Shown: one piece after another, positions 43,264 through 53,228 of the stretch | Numbering within the stretch: position 1 is the stretch's first letter | Layout: every line of letters starts with the position of its first letter | NCBI RefSeq assembly: GCF_002557795.1 | Contig: NZ_CP023777.1 | Location: 2,117,001 to 2,181,000, forward strand | DNA: 64,000 bases | Direction of reading: 5' to 3' | Source: Chitinophaga caeni | GTDB lineage: Bacteria; Bacteroidota; Bacteroidia; Chitinophagales; Chitinophagaceae | Notes under the pieces: model-generated | What the model saw: only the letters and a program-made list of their open reading frames with translations | The model's database searches: none | Told to the model about the DNA's origin: nothing | Translations under genes and position numbers: made by a program

Positions 43264-45195
43264 TTAACGCAATAAAGTTACGGTACCTTTACGTAATACA
43301 CTATTCCCATTGAGATCTTTCCCTTCAACAACCCAAACATAGGTATCCGAATTAGCAAGGTTGCCGTTGATGCGGCCATCCCAACCTTTTCTAAAGTCTA
43401 CGGAAGAATAAACCTCCTGTCCCCAGCGGTTAAATATCCTGAAGAATTTATATTCCACGATGCCTACTGGTATAAACCTGAAAATATCATTTTGGCCGTC
43501 ACCATTCGGGGTAAACGCGGTGGGCACATATATTTCAGGACCTGCATAATACTTAATATTGATCGTATCGCGATCTTCGCAACCGGCCTTATTTTGCACT
43601 AGCAATTCATAGGTAATGTCCTGGTTGTTATTAAATTGCGTGGGATTGGCAATATTAGTTTGACTCAAACCCGAACTAGGATACCAGGAGTAAAAATCTC
43701 CCCCGGTTCCGTTTAATTGCATGCTTTGCCCGAAACTTAAAATCGTGTCGTTTCCCGCGAAAGCCTCTACTTTGAATATATCAAATGATTGGCTAACCAT
43801 CTCCGTACATCCATTATTTGTTTCGAGGGTCAAGGAAACGGTATAGGTATTTTGGTCGGGGTATATAATCGAAAAATTCTTCGAATCGGTAAATACGGTA
43901 GGGGGGTCCGTGTCCAGGTTCCAAGTATTAGAAGTAATAATGCCGTATTTATACGAAGAAGTATCAACGAAATAAACAGGTTTCCCGGCACATGCCCCCG
44001 AAAGCGTGAAGCCTGCGCGTAACCCCGGGTAATTATAGATCACGCCGCTGGTGCTATCCGTACAAGGTAAGCCCCGGTTTACTACTAGTGAATAAGTATA
44101 CCTACCGGTATCGGGCAAGGTATGGAAGAATACATTCTTGTTGTTAGTGATAGTATCTGTCCCGTCGCTGAATGTCCAATGGTATGTTGAAGTATAACCG
44201 GCATTGCTGTAATTAGCGATCGGGATCACCATGCTAGTCGTGTCCAGGCAGTTCTGCAAAACATCGTTAATGCCTGCCTTGATTTCTGTAGCACAATTAA
44301 AAACGGTTATCAGGATATCTTTTGCATGCGTCGCGATCAGCTTTTTAGTTGCACGATCATACTCGCTTACACAAACCGATACTACGTACCTTCCACTTCG
44401 TGTAGGTGTTCCGGTTATAATACCTTCAGTTGAAATTGTTATCTGCGGATCGCCTCCCATCGGGTTTTCCCCGGAATAGGGGGACACGTATCTTACCGTT
44501 TCTGAAAATGGTGGCGGGTACACGGTTTGCGCTTCTGAAACCCTATCCGTGCCCCCGGATTTCGCATCGCATAAATTATAAACAAGGCTATCTCCGTCTA
44601 TGTCGGTTGCTGTATAAGTGTATTTCAGGGGCATGCCTGAACAAATAACTAAAGCTTCATCTTTTACAAAGACGGCGCTGCTGTTCCCGGGGCGGGATTC
44701 TGTTCCCGGGATAAAAGCATGGAAATTGGAACCTTCAAATGCAGAGTTCATAATATTAACAATATTTTCTCCCCTGCAACATCTTTGGTAGGTAATGTAA
44801 TAGCCTCCCGGAATAGCCGCTAATTCAACAGTATCGCGGTAATAGGCAACTTCTAGATAGATTGTTTGTGCTGCTAAGCAAGGATTTTTTAGCGTGTCTC
44901 TTAAGGGGTATCGTTCTTTGATATTAAATAATAATGGGCCCTCCTGCAAAGATCCATTAGATCGGAAAATATAGATGGGAATCGGGTCTTCAAAGATGTC
45001 TAGGCATCCTTGCCGGGTGCCGCATACAAAATCACCATCCCGGTAAAGTTTTAATGTGATTACGTATTTAATTTTATTGGTAGCAGGATTAATGCCTAGC
45101 GCCCGGTAATAGATTTCCCCTCCAATTATATGGTATGCTGAAGCAATTGAAAAGATACAACAACAGCCTATGATTAATATGAAACATTTAATCAT
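43264..45195 (-). CDS. Secreted PKD-type protein with gliding-motility (CHU_C, T9SS type B) C-terminal domain
   Basis: A 643-residue surface or secreted protein. It has a signal peptide (MIKCFILIIGCCCIFSIASA), an N-terminal conserved module (YHIIGGEIYYRALG), PKD-like beta-sandwich repeats at about residues 330-480 (YHWTFSDGTDTITNN, NTYTVSLTLETNNGC) and an Ig-like segment. The C-terminal domain is the T9SS type B sorting signal: VPTAFTPNGDGQNDIFR, FRIFNRWGQEVYSS and LRKGTVTLLR. It would be exported through SprA, encoded 1.5 kb away. It is a paralogue of the next upstream protein. The role is likely adhesion or structure, but this is inferred. Confidence 0.88.
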   Translation of the reverse strand: MIKCFILIIGCCCIFSIASAYHIIGGEIYYRALGINPATNKIKYVITLKLYRDGDFVCGTRQGCLDIFEDPIPIYIFRSNGSLQEGPLLFNIKERYPLRDTLKNPCLAAQTIYLEVAYYRDTVELAAIPGGYYITYQRCCRGENIVNIMNSAFEGSNFHAFIPGTESRPGNSSAVFVKDEALVICSGMPLKYTYTATDIDGDSLVYNLCDAKSGGTDRVSEAQTVYPPPFSETVRYVSPYSGENPMGGDPQITISTEGIITGTPTRSGRYVVSVCVSEYDRATKKLIATHAKDILITVFNCATEIKAGINDVLQNCLDTTSMVIPIANYSNAGYTSTYHWTFSDGTDTITNNKNVFFHTLPDTGRYTYSLVVNRGLPCTDSTSGVIYNYPGLRAGFTLSGACAGKPVYFVDTSSYKYGIITSNTWNLDTDPPTVFTDSKNFSIIYPDQNTYTVSLTLETNNGCTEMVSQSFDIFKVEAFAGNDTILSFGQSMQLNGTGGDFYSWYPSSGLSQTNIANPTQFNNNQDITYELLVQNKAGCEDRDTINIKYYAGPEIYVPTAFTPNGDGQNDIFRFIPVGIVEYKFFRIFNRWGQEVYSSVDFRKGWDGRINGNLANSDTYVWVVEGKDLNGNSVLRKGTVTLLR

Positions 45196-45320
45196 CGGGG
45201 TAATTTATGGTTACTGTTCTATAAAAGAATTACGATAAATGTTCTACCATATAAAATGCAATATTGATAGTGATTGTTCATTTGTGAATGTAAAAAGATA
45301 GGCTGCAAAATAGTTGCGTA

Positions 45321-47909
45321 TTAGCGTAAAAGTACTACGTACCCTTTCCTTTGGATTGTTTTTCCATTGATATCCAATCCTTCTGCTAACCAGGTGTAAG
45401 TTGCGGCATCGGCTTTTTTGCCTCCAACGAATCCATCCCAACCTTGCATATAAGCATTGGTTTCGAAAACGAGTTTTCCCCAGCGGTCAAAAACGCGGAA
45501 ATATTTCAGTTGGGTAATACCAACGGGCACGGGACGGAAAACATCGTTTCTGCCATCGCCGTTAGGTGAGAAAGCGGTGGGTACATACATATCGGGTCCG
45601 GTAATAAAGCGGATGAAAATATCATCGCTGCCATTACATCCCTCCGGCGTATAAGCCGTAACGGTATATGTAAAATCTTGGTTGATGGTTGTAAAAGGGT
45701 TTGCAATATTGGGGTCGCTTAATCCGTTTATTGGGCTCCAACTGTAATATGTGCCCCCGGTAGCGTTTAATTGGAAAGGCTGGCCGCGGATGATAATCGT
45801 ATCATTTCCTGCAAATGCTTCCACGGGGGGGATAACGGTTACCAAAACGGAATCAAGAACCGCTTTAGGACAACCCAAAGTATCCGTAACACTAACGGTA
45901 AAATTCGTAGTCGCCACCGGTGCCGTGATCGTATTAGGTAGGTTTGCATTCGCGACCTGATCCGCTGGTTGCCATTGGTAAAAAGCGCCCCCGCTGGCAT
46001 TTAAATGAGCTACGGTTCCGTAGCATATACTGGTATCGAGGCCGGCAAAGGCGCGGGGCGGATCTATCAAGCTAAACGAGACCGTATCGACTGTTCTACA
46101 GGTACCCAGCATCGCAGTAAGTTCATAATTTGTATTACTGGTAGGTGTAATTATTGTTTCCAGGGAGTTACTGACCGTATTTTGGGTATTTAAATCCTTC
46201 CAAACATATCCGTAGGGACCATCCGAAACACCGTGCAAATTAATTGGATCTCCAGTACAAATCAATGAATCTAGACCCGCTGATATCAATAAGGTATCTC
46301 GGACATCAATGAAAATGTCCTTAGTTGCCACGCAACCGATATCGTCCGTGAAAGTTACGGTATAAGTCGTGTCTTCTAATGGTGTTATAATGGGGTTGTT
46401 AATCGACAGGTCAGAAATAGCATAATTTGGGGACCAGAAATATGTTCCGCTAACATTACTATTTGCTGATACTTGTAATGAATTGGTTTTACAAAGAACG
46501 GTGTCTGCCGAAGCTGTCAACGGTGGTTTATTGTAAATATTTGCACTCGTTCGGACCATTTCCTTGCAGCCTTTCGTTGTTTGGGTAAACACTGATACAT
46601 TGTAATTCCCACTATTGTTATATTGGTAGATTGGATTAATTTGATCGGACGTGCCTCCATCTCCGAAATTCCAGGCTAAACTATCAATGGCTCCATACGC
46701 GATAGAAGCATTTAATTGGAAATTGGTAGGCTTCGTAAGGCATAGGCCGGATGTAGTAATATCGAATTGGTTTTCCGGAAATACGATGATGTTAAAAGTA
46801 GTGCTATCGCTACAATTACTGATCGGATCTACTTTTAAAACAACTTTATAAACTCCTGTATCCGCGTAAGTATGTTGAATGATATCTCCCTCGTTTGTAA
46901 CAAGTGTATCTCCATCACCGAAATTCCAGTAATAAGTTTTGTCCGGGGTGCTTAGGTTCGGTATATCAATCGTATAACTTTTGCAATTGTAAAAGTCTGG
47001 ATAATTAACCGGTACTGCTGCCACTACTTGTTTCACACAATTAGTTACCGAAAGCATCAGCTCTTTGCGGTGTTCACCTAGTTTTATGCCGTTCCTATAT
47101 TCTTCCGCGGCAACAGTTACTATGTAAAGTCCGCTGGTAGGCGCATCTCCCGAGATAAGTCCTGTAGAGGAATCTATTTTCACCCGCCTCCCCAGTGGCT
47201 GAGCCGCTGAAAATGGGAATTGGTATTGAACTGAATAATAGGGAGGGTTCGAAGCTGGATCAGGACTCGGCACATTGGCACTACCTCCCGTATAGGCAGG
47301 AACGAATTTATATACTAGGGAATCACCATCAGGGTCGGCGGCATGGTAATCATATGTAAAGGGTTTGCCCGAACACATGATGACTACTTTCTCTTTGTCG
47401 AAAAATGGGCTGTTATTCTCATAAGAATTTGCGGGGATGAACGCCGAATAAGTACCCCCCACGGTATTACCCATAGAAATGATATTAGTCAAACCTGCCC
47501 GGCGACAACATCTTTGATAGGCTAACGTATAGCCCCGAACATTATCCGGAAGAGTTATCCTTGTTTCATAGGTACATATCCTATAACAAATTTTTGGTGG
47601 AGAAATTATACAGGGATCAATTTCTGAATTACTATTATCGATTATTATGTTACTTCTTAACTTGGCAGATTCGGTAGTGTATTCACTGCCATTATCCATA
47701 TCTATTGCCGAAATAGGAGCGGAGCCATCTATTTGTCCCGTTTCGGCATCGCAGCGGATAAATAATTTTAATTGAACGAGGTAAGTTGTATTTCCCCCGG
47801 AGGAACTGATGAAACGGTATACCATCTCCCCACCGACCACGTGATCGGCCCATAGCGGGAGGGCTACGAGTGTCAATATCAGGATTAATAATAATTTTTT
47901 CACGGTCAC
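45321..47909 (-). CDS. Large secreted PKD-type protein with gliding-motility (CHU_C, T9SS type B) C-terminal domain
   Basis: An 862-residue paralogue of the preceding entry. It has a signal peptide (KKLLLILILTLVALPLWA), the N-terminal module DHVVGGEMVYRF, PKD repeats (YYWNFGDGDTLVTNEGD, LAWNFGDGGTSDQINPIY) and three or four Ig-like units each with a motif such as LICTGDPINLHG or GLDTSICYGTVAHLN. The end is VPTAFSPNGDGRNDVFR, KYFRVFDRWGKLVFE and IQRKGYVVLLR. No ATG is available; starts are GTG 47909 or, two codons on, GTG 47903. It lies 15 bp after the hydrolase gene, so it belongs to the lnt transcript. Confidence 0.88.
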   Translation of the reverse strand: MTVKKLLLILILTLVALPLWADHVVGGEMVYRFISSSGGNTTYLVQLKLFIRCDAETGQIDGSAPISAIDMDNGSEYTTESAKLRSNIIIDNSNSEIDPCIISPPKICYRICTYETRITLPDNVRGYTLAYQRCCRRAGLTNIISMGNTVGGTYSAFIPANSYENNSPFFDKEKVVIMCSGKPFTYDYHAADPDGDSLVYKFVPAYTGGSANVPSPDPASNPPYYSVQYQFPFSAAQPLGRRVKIDSSTGLISGDAPTSGLYIVTVAAEEYRNGIKLGEHRKELMLSVTNCVKQVVAAVPVNYPDFYNCKSYTIDIPNLSTPDKTYYWNFGDGDTLVTNEGDIIQHTYADTGVYKVVLKVDPISNCSDSTTFNIIVFPENQFDITTSGLCLTKPTNFQLNASIAYGAIDSLAWNFGDGGTSDQINPIYQYNNSGNYNVSVFTQTTKGCKEMVRTSANIYNKPPLTASADTVLCKTNSLQVSANSNVSGTYFWSPNYAISDLSINNPIITPLEDTTYTVTFTDDIGCVATKDIFIDVRDTLLISAGLDSLICTGDPINLHGVSDGPYGYVWKDLNTQNTVSNSLETIITPTSNTNYELTAMLGTCRTVDTVSFSLIDPPRAFAGLDTSICYGTVAHLNASGGAFYQWQPADQVANANLPNTITAPVATTNFTVSVTDTLGCPKAVLDSVLVTVIPPVEAFAGNDTIIIRGQPFQLNATGGTYYSWSPINGLSDPNIANPFTTINQDFTYTVTAYTPEGCNGSDDIFIRFITGPDMYVPTAFSPNGDGRNDVFRPVPVGITQLKYFRVFDRWGKLVFETNAYMQGWDGFVGGKKADAATYTWLAEGLDINGKTIQRKGYVVLLR

Positions 47910-47924
47910 ATACTTATGCTGCTC

Positions 47925-48734
47925 TCAAGACCGGCTCATACAAAAGTCTATAAATGCTTGCAACTGGAAGTTGCTCTCTTCGAAATCCTCCCATAAGCCC
48001 ATATGACCTACCCCTTGTAATACGTGGATGCTACTAACCATCGGCAAAGATGTTTGAGGGGTTATGACATCTAGGGGAACCGCGTTATCATCTGTTCCTA
48101 TGATGAATAGTACCGGTACGGTAGTTTCCTGCAAGATTTTGGTTCTACCTGGCCTATGAATCATTGCTTCATAATAAGCAATTAAAGTTTCCGTTGCTAT
48201 ACCATTGGCTCTACGGATATATTCTGCTAATAAATCCGGGTATTCTTTTTTATAATTTTCCCCGAACATATTGGGGATCGCTTGTTTTATAAAGGCTTCA
48301 TTACCATACTCCCGTATCATCCGGATGGATTTTTCCCTGGCGCTTACCTTTTCCGGGGTATCTGCTAATGCTGATGAATGAAATAGCCCGAAACCTTTCA
48401 GCTTGGAAGGATATTTCTCTGCAAAGGCTAAGCTTACGTATCCTCCCATAGAATGGCCGATCATGATTACCTGTTCCTCGTTTTCAAATTCAAGGATGGT
48501 GTTGATATAATCCGCCATACCTTCGATGCTGAGTTGTTCGGCGTTTAGATCGGCATTTCCGGTTCCCGGGAAATTCGGTACAATTAACTTATTCCTGTTA
48601 CTAAGATAATCAATTTGATATTGCCAAACACTATTATCTTCTGCAAATCCATGTAGCAAGACGACGGTCGGACCTGTTCCCTCTACTAAATAGGCGCCTG
48701 TATGATGATCTTGGTAGGTTATCGTTTTATACAT
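47925..48734 (-). CDS. Alpha/beta hydrolase
   Basis: A 269-residue esterase/lipase-like protein without signal peptide. The oxyanion segment VVLLHGFAEDNSVW, the nucleophile elbow IGHSMGGYVSLAFAEKYP, the acid IIGTDDNAVP and the His in GVGHMGLWEDFEES make a complete triad. A lid region lies between about residues 140 and 200. The substrate is not predictable. Its start overlaps the lnt stop by 8 bases, so its expression is tied to lipoprotein acylation. Confidence 0.88.
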   Translation of the reverse strand: MYKTITYQDHHTGAYLVEGTGPTVVLLHGFAEDNSVWQYQIDYLSNRNKLIVPNFPGTGNADLNAEQLSIEGMADYINTILEFENEEQVIMIGHSMGGYVSLAFAEKYPSKLKGFGLFHSSALADTPEKVSAREKSIRMIREYGNEAFIKQAIPNMFGENYKKEYPDLLAEYIRRANGIATETLIAYYEAMIHRPGRTKILQETTVPVLFIIGTDDNAVPLDVITPQTSLPMVSSIHVLQGVGHMGLWEDFEESNFQLQAFIDFCMSRS

Positions 48735-50346
48735 GTTTTCTCCTTTGTATAATTCTATGGACGATGCTATAAACCAACAAAGCTAAAGTTATAAGAACGC
48801 TAATTTTGGCTAGATAGTCTCCATATTTCACATAAAATGTTTGAAATGGAAGTGTTTTCAGGTTATAACTAATAACGCTGGCTTGCCAATATGGTTGAGG
48901 GTCGATAATTGCACCGGATGGGCTGATAAATGCGGAACTGCCCGTGTTGGCGCTCCGCGCGATCCACCTCCGCGTTTCGATCGCACGTATCCTCGCGTAT
49001 TGCAAGTGCTGCTTGTAGCCTTGCGTATCTCCCCACCAACCGTCATTGGTGATAATTGCAATGAAATTAGGGCCTTTTCTTACCGTTTCCGCCACATATT
49101 CGCTATATACAGATTCATAGCAAATTAAAGGCAAGGTGTTTATATCATATTTAGGGTTGGAAAAAAAAGGTACGCCGCCGTTTCTACCATAACTACCGGT
49201 AATGCCGCCAAAATCTAAGGCCAGGTCTTTTAAAAAACTAAAATATCTTAAGTACGGGATTAGCTCTACACCGGGAACCAGCTTCGATTTATGATATATT
49301 TGAACGGCCTGCGAAGTATCGATTTGTAGCGCGGAATTAAATACATCGTAATGATCCCCGTTTTCAGTTACCCTGCTGGTTGAAGGTATTTCCTCACCGG
49401 CAGTATAAAATTTATAGGTAACTGCACCGGTAATGATTGTAGCATCGGGATATGATTGTAAAAAGTTCCTGATACTACGTAATTCCAGTGTTTGATTTAT
49501 GCGGTTTTCCTGGACGCTAGTCGTAAATAAGGCAGTTTCAGGCCAAATTATATACCTGGTATTCGATGTGATTTTTCGCGATGTAAGTTCCAGCAGGTGA
49601 TTTAATTGTTCTAACGAGCTCCCCGCATCAAACTTCTCATCGTACGGATCGATATTAGGTTGCACTATTACAACTTCGATACTTCTAGCTTTTAATATGA
49701 ATGTACCGATGAATCTCAAGGAAGGGCCCAGTAAAATCGGTATAGATATAATGGCTGCGGGTACTATAAATTGCAGGAGTTTCTTTTTCACTTTTTGATC
49801 GGTAAAAGCGTATAATACAGCCCTATATATCAATATATTCACTAGCAAAACCCAAAGCGTTCCCCCGCTGCTTCCCGTGTATTCATACCACTGGATCCAA
49901 TTGGGATGCATCGCGAACACATTTCCAACTGTAAGCCAAGGCCAACTTAGTTCCCAATTATAATGAATATGCTCGAAGGTGAGCCAGTATACCACCAGGC
50001 TTAAATATCCAACGGGTTTCCCGAAACGGTGCAATGTTCCGCGGAAGGCTAGCAAAGGGAACAACATTAGCATGCTATTGAAAATATTCGCAAACACGCC
50101 GCTAGCCGGAACGGGGGTATTGCCAACCCACCAGGTGGTACCTACGTTCCAAACCAGTAAAGATAAAAAGGTTAGCAGGGCGTACGTTGCCACCTTTTCT
50201 ATCCTTTCTGCCAAGATAATGATCGGGATAAAGGCGATGAATATCAAGAAGGTAAGCGGGGAGGTTGGCCAAGATGCCCAGAGTAATAATCCCGATAAAA
50301 TGCTTAACAGTAAATATTGAATCTTGCTTGGTATGCTTGTCTTCAT
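48727..50346 (-). CDS. lnt: Apolipoprotein N-acyltransferase Lnt
   Basis: Inner-membrane nitrilase-fold enzyme that N-acylates the terminal Cys of lipoproteins, completing their maturation. The 539-residue product has about six N-terminal membrane segments, a periplasmic carbon-nitrogen hydrolase domain and a C-terminal membrane helix. The catalytic triad is Glu in RYIIWPETALF, Lys in IYHKSKLVPGVE and Cys in LPLICYESVYSEYV. It is first in a run with the hydrolase and the two CHU_C genes. TATTTTTG at 50373-50366 is a possible -7 element. Confidence 0.92.
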   Translation of the reverse strand: MKTSIPSKIQYLLLSILSGLLLWASWPTSPLTFLIFIAFIPIIILAERIEKVATYALLTFLSLLVWNVGTTWWVGNTPVPASGVFANIFNSMLMLFPLLAFRGTLHRFGKPVGYLSLVVYWLTFEHIHYNWELSWPWLTVGNVFAMHPNWIQWYEYTGSSGGTLWVLLVNILIYRAVLYAFTDQKVKKKLLQFIVPAAIISIPILLGPSLRFIGTFILKARSIEVVIVQPNIDPYDEKFDAGSSLEQLNHLLELTSRKITSNTRYIIWPETALFTTSVQENRINQTLELRSIRNFLQSYPDATIITGAVTYKFYTAGEEIPSTSRVTENGDHYDVFNSALQIDTSQAVQIYHKSKLVPGVELIPYLRYFSFLKDLALDFGGITGSYGRNGGVPFFSNPKYDINTLPLICYESVYSEYVAETVRKGPNFIAIITNDGWWGDTQGYKQHLQYARIRAIETRRWIARSANTGSSAFISPSGAIIDPQPYWQASVISYNLKTLPFQTFYVKYGDYLAKISVLITLALLVYSIVHRIIQRRKHV

Positions 50347-50386
50347 AAGGCGCTGCTATAGGTATCAAAAATAGCCTTTTGATTTG

Positions 50387-50420
50387 AAAAAAAATCCCGC
50401 AGCGGTGTTAACCGTGCGGG
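50387..50420 (-). terminator. Terminator of guaB
   Basis: CCCGCA-CGGT pairs with ACCG-TGCGGG (50396-50420, one bulged base), and on the minus strand it is followed by a run of eight T (50394-50387). It lies 37 bp after the guaB stop. Confidence 0.75.
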
Positions 50421-50456
50421 AAGTTATTTTTTACTGGAACAACAGCGGGTATATTA

Positions 50457-51932
50457 CTACCTGCTGTAGTTCGGTGCTTCTTTTGTTATGACTACATCGT
50501 GAGGATGGTTTTCGCGTACGGTGGCAGCGGTGATTTTCACGAATTGAGCATTTTGTAATGCTTTCATGTCTTTAGATCCGCTCAATCCCATACCGGCGCG
50601 TAAACCGCCTGTGAATTGCTGTATCACTTCGCTCAAGGTTCCTTTATAAGGAACACGTCCCACGATCCCTTCTGGAACCAATTTCTTAATATCATCTTCC
50701 TGGTCCTGGAAATAACGGTCTTTACTACCTTCTGTCATCGCTTCGATAGAACCCATCCCCCGGTATGATTTGAACTTACGTCCTTCGTAAATGATCGTTT
50801 CTCCCGGACTTTCTTCGACACCTGCGAAGATAGAACCTGCCATTACAGCGGAAGCGCCGGCCACTAAGGCTTTCACCATATCGCCTGTATAGCGGATGCC
50901 GCCATCTGCAATCACCGGAACCCCGGTTTTCTTCAATGCTGCGGAAGCATCCATGATAGCGGATAATTGTGGGAAACCTGCACCTGTAACGATGCGGGTA
51001 GTACAGATGGAACCAGGTCCTACTCCTACTTTAACGGCATCGGCCCCGGCTTGGTACAAGGCAAGTGCGCCTTCGGCTGTTGCCACGTTCCCGGCTATCA
51101 CTTCTAATTTTGGAAATGCTTTCTTTAATTTTTTCAACGCTTCTACTACGCCCTTGGAATGGCCGTGTGAGCTATCCAGCGATACTACATCCACCCCAAC
51201 GTTGATCAAAGCTTGCGCCCTTTCCAGGATATCGTTGGTGATACCTAGAGCGGCGCCTGCCAGTAAGCGACCATAACCGTCTTTAGCTGCATTAGGGTAG
51301 CTTTTGAGTTGGATGATATCGCGGTAAGTAATTAAACCGACCAATTTACCTTGCTTACTAACGACAGGTAATTTTTCGATTTTATATTGTTGGAGGATTT
51401 TTTCAGCTTTTTTAAGGTCGGTTCCCTCTGGTGCGGTAATCAAGTTTTCCTTGGTCATTACCTCGCTGATCGAGCGTTTCGTGTTTTTTTCGAAGCGGAG
51501 ATCACGGTTGGTCAGGATACCAACAAGCTTGTTGTCTTTGCTGACGATTGGAATACCGCCGATTTTATTTTCCTTCATCACTTTCAATGCGTGGCCGATG
51601 GTAGAATCGGCAGGCAGTGTGAGTGGGTCGAGGATTAAGCCATTTTCGCTACGCTTCACTTTACGTACCATTTCGGCTTGCCTTTCGATACTCATGCTTT
51701 TATGCAGAATACCAACGCCCCCTTCACGGGCTAGGGCAATTGCCAATTCAGCTTCCGTTACAGTATCCATCGCGGCAGATACCATAGGTATGTTAATACG
51801 TATGTTTTTGGTAAGTTGAGTGGCAGTATTTACCTCTCTTGGTAGAACTTCCGAATAAGCCGGTACAATCAGTACGTCATCAAAGGTGAGGCCATCCGCT
51901 ACAAATTTCGGTTTGGATTTTCCCGCAGGCAT
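50457..51932 (-). CDS. guaB: Inosine-5'-monophosphate dehydrogenase GuaB
   Basis: Oxidises IMP to XMP with NAD, the committed step of GMP synthesis. The 491-residue TIM barrel is interrupted by two CBS domains (about residues 100-215; [36 protein letters not shown]). The catalytic Cys loop is [32 protein letters not shown] binds phosphate, and the flap region has [10 protein letters not shown] and [17 protein letters not shown] (51977-51970) lies about 38 bases before the ATG. Confidence 0.96.
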   Translation of the reverse strand: MPAGKSKPKFVADGLTFDDVLIVPAYSEVLPREVNTATQLTKNIRINIPMVSAAMDTVTEAELAIALAREGGVGILHKSMSIERQAEMVRKVKRSENGLILDPLTLPADSTIGHALKVMKENKIGGIPIVSKDNKLVGILTNRDLRFEKNTKRSISEVMTKENLITAPEGTDLKKAEKILQQYKIEKLPVVSKQGKLVGLITYRDIIQLKSYPNAAKDGYGRLLAGAALGITNDILERAQALINVGVDVVSLDSSHGHSKGVVEALKKLKKAFPKLEVIAGNVATAEGALALYQAGADAVKVGVGPGSICTTRIVTGAGFPQLSAIMDASAALKKTGVPVIADGGIRYTGDMVKALVAGASAVMAGSIFAGVEESPGETIIYEGRKFKSYRGMGSIEAMTEGSKDRYFQDQEDDIKKLVPEGIVGRVPYKGTLSEVIQQFTGGLRAGMGLSGSKDMKALQNAQFVKITAATVRENHPHDVVITKEAPNYSR

Positions 51933-51969
51933 GTTGCAATTATTGATTCAGTTAAAAAATAATTGCACG

Positions 51970-51977
51970 CAAATGTA
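51970..51977 (-). promoter_or_regulatory. -7 promoter element of guaB
   Basis: TACATTTG on the minus strand fits TAnnTTTG; the predicted leader is about 30 nucleotides. The -33 region is AT-rich without a clear TTTG. Confidence 0.5.
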
Positions 51978-52045
51978 CGCTTAATTATGGGAATAATAAA
52001 ATTCATCTTTCACGGGAGTATCATATTTCTATTCTCATAATGATT

Positions 52046-53146
52046 TTATAACAATTCATACATCTTTCCCGGTAAGGTTCTTATGACCGATTGCAGCTCC
52101 AATCCCAACAGTATCCCGTTCGCCTTGCCTGTATTGAAACCCGATTCGCGGGTAATATCATCGATATGCAAAATTTTATGATTTTGTAATAGATTGAAAA
52201 TTATTACCTCATCATTCCCCAGGGACGGGAAGATCGATCTTTGCGGCGTGTAGGTTCTAAGCCTGTTGTCTTCCCAACCCAAAGCTTCGAGAATATCTTG
52301 TGCATTTTTGACGAGGGCTGCCTTTTGTGATTGCACCAGTTGCAAGCATCCCCGGGATGCCGGGTCGTTAACACGCCCGGGGAATGCGAAAACATCCCTG
52401 TTGTAATCAAATGCAAGCCTGGCCGTTATCATGGAGCCGCCCTTTTCACCGGATTCGATCACTATTGTGGCCGATGACAGCCCGGCAACGATACGGTTTC
52501 TTCTCGGGAAATGCTGGCGCCCGGGTTCCGTCCTGCTGGGGAAGTCGGTTAACAGGCCGCCATGTTGTAACATTTCCCTTGCTTCCGGCAGGTGTATTTG
52601 TGGATAAATTCGATCCAAGCCATGCCCCAAAACGCCGATAGTAGGTATGCCGGTTTTTAAGCAGGTCCTGTGCGCCGCGATATCGATCCCGTAAGCTAAT
52701 CCGCTAATGATCATTACGTTTTTATCATTCAGATCTGTAACCAGGTCTCGGCATAATTGAAGCCCGTAAGCTGAAGGATGGCGTGTTCCAACGATACTGA
52801 TGATGCGCTCCCGGTTCAAATCTGCATTTCCTTTAAAATACAGCATTAGGGGAGCATCGTTGCAATGACTTAACTTTTGCGGATAAGCCGCATCCTGCAA
52901 CCACAATGTTTGAACGTTATATTTTTCTATGAACTTTAATTCCTGCTCCACACGTTCAAAATCCTGGAAGGATTTAATTATCTGCGCCCTAATGGGGCCC
53001 ACGCTCGGAATTAGTTCTAATTTACGCCTGGAGAGTTTGAAGATGTCGCTGGCTGCGCCAACATGTTCTAATAACTCCCTTCCAATGGCATTCCCAATTT
53101 GAGGTATCATGGTGAGTGCTACCTGGAAAAGTAATTCTTCTTGCAT
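52046..53146 (-). CDS. dprA: DNA-processing protein DprA (Smf)
   Basis: Binds single-stranded DNA entering by transformation and loads RecA. The 366-residue product has an N-terminal SAM/HhH-like region (LSRRKLELIPSVGPIRAQII). The Rossmann-like core shows SIVGTRHPSAYG, IISGLAYGIDIAAH, PRRNRIVAGLS and VIESGEKGGSMITA. A C-terminal winged-helix (DLA-like) segment covers about residues 305-366. No other competence genes are nearby. TATTTTG shortly before the ATG may be its -7 element. Confidence 0.93.
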   Translation of the reverse strand: MQEELLFQVALTMIPQIGNAIGRELLEHVGAASDIFKLSRRKLELIPSVGPIRAQIIKSFQDFERVEQELKFIEKYNVQTLWLQDAAYPQKLSHCNDAPLMLYFKGNADLNRERIISIVGTRHPSAYGLQLCRDLVTDLNDKNVMIISGLAYGIDIAAHRTCLKTGIPTIGVLGHGLDRIYPQIHLPEAREMLQHGGLLTDFPSRTEPGRQHFPRRNRIVAGLSSATIVIESGEKGGSMITARLAFDYNRDVFAFPGRVNDPASRGCLQLVQSQKAALVKNAQDILEALGWEDNRLRTYTPQRSIFPSLGNDEVIIFNLLQNHKILHIDDITRESGFNTGKANGILLGLELQSVIRTLPGKMYELL

Positions 53147-53228
53147 GTTCGGGTTAACAAAATATTATTCATCAATTTACTTTTTTCTAACGACTTTTAC
53201 CGGGCATTTTATTTCATTTTTTTCGCTT

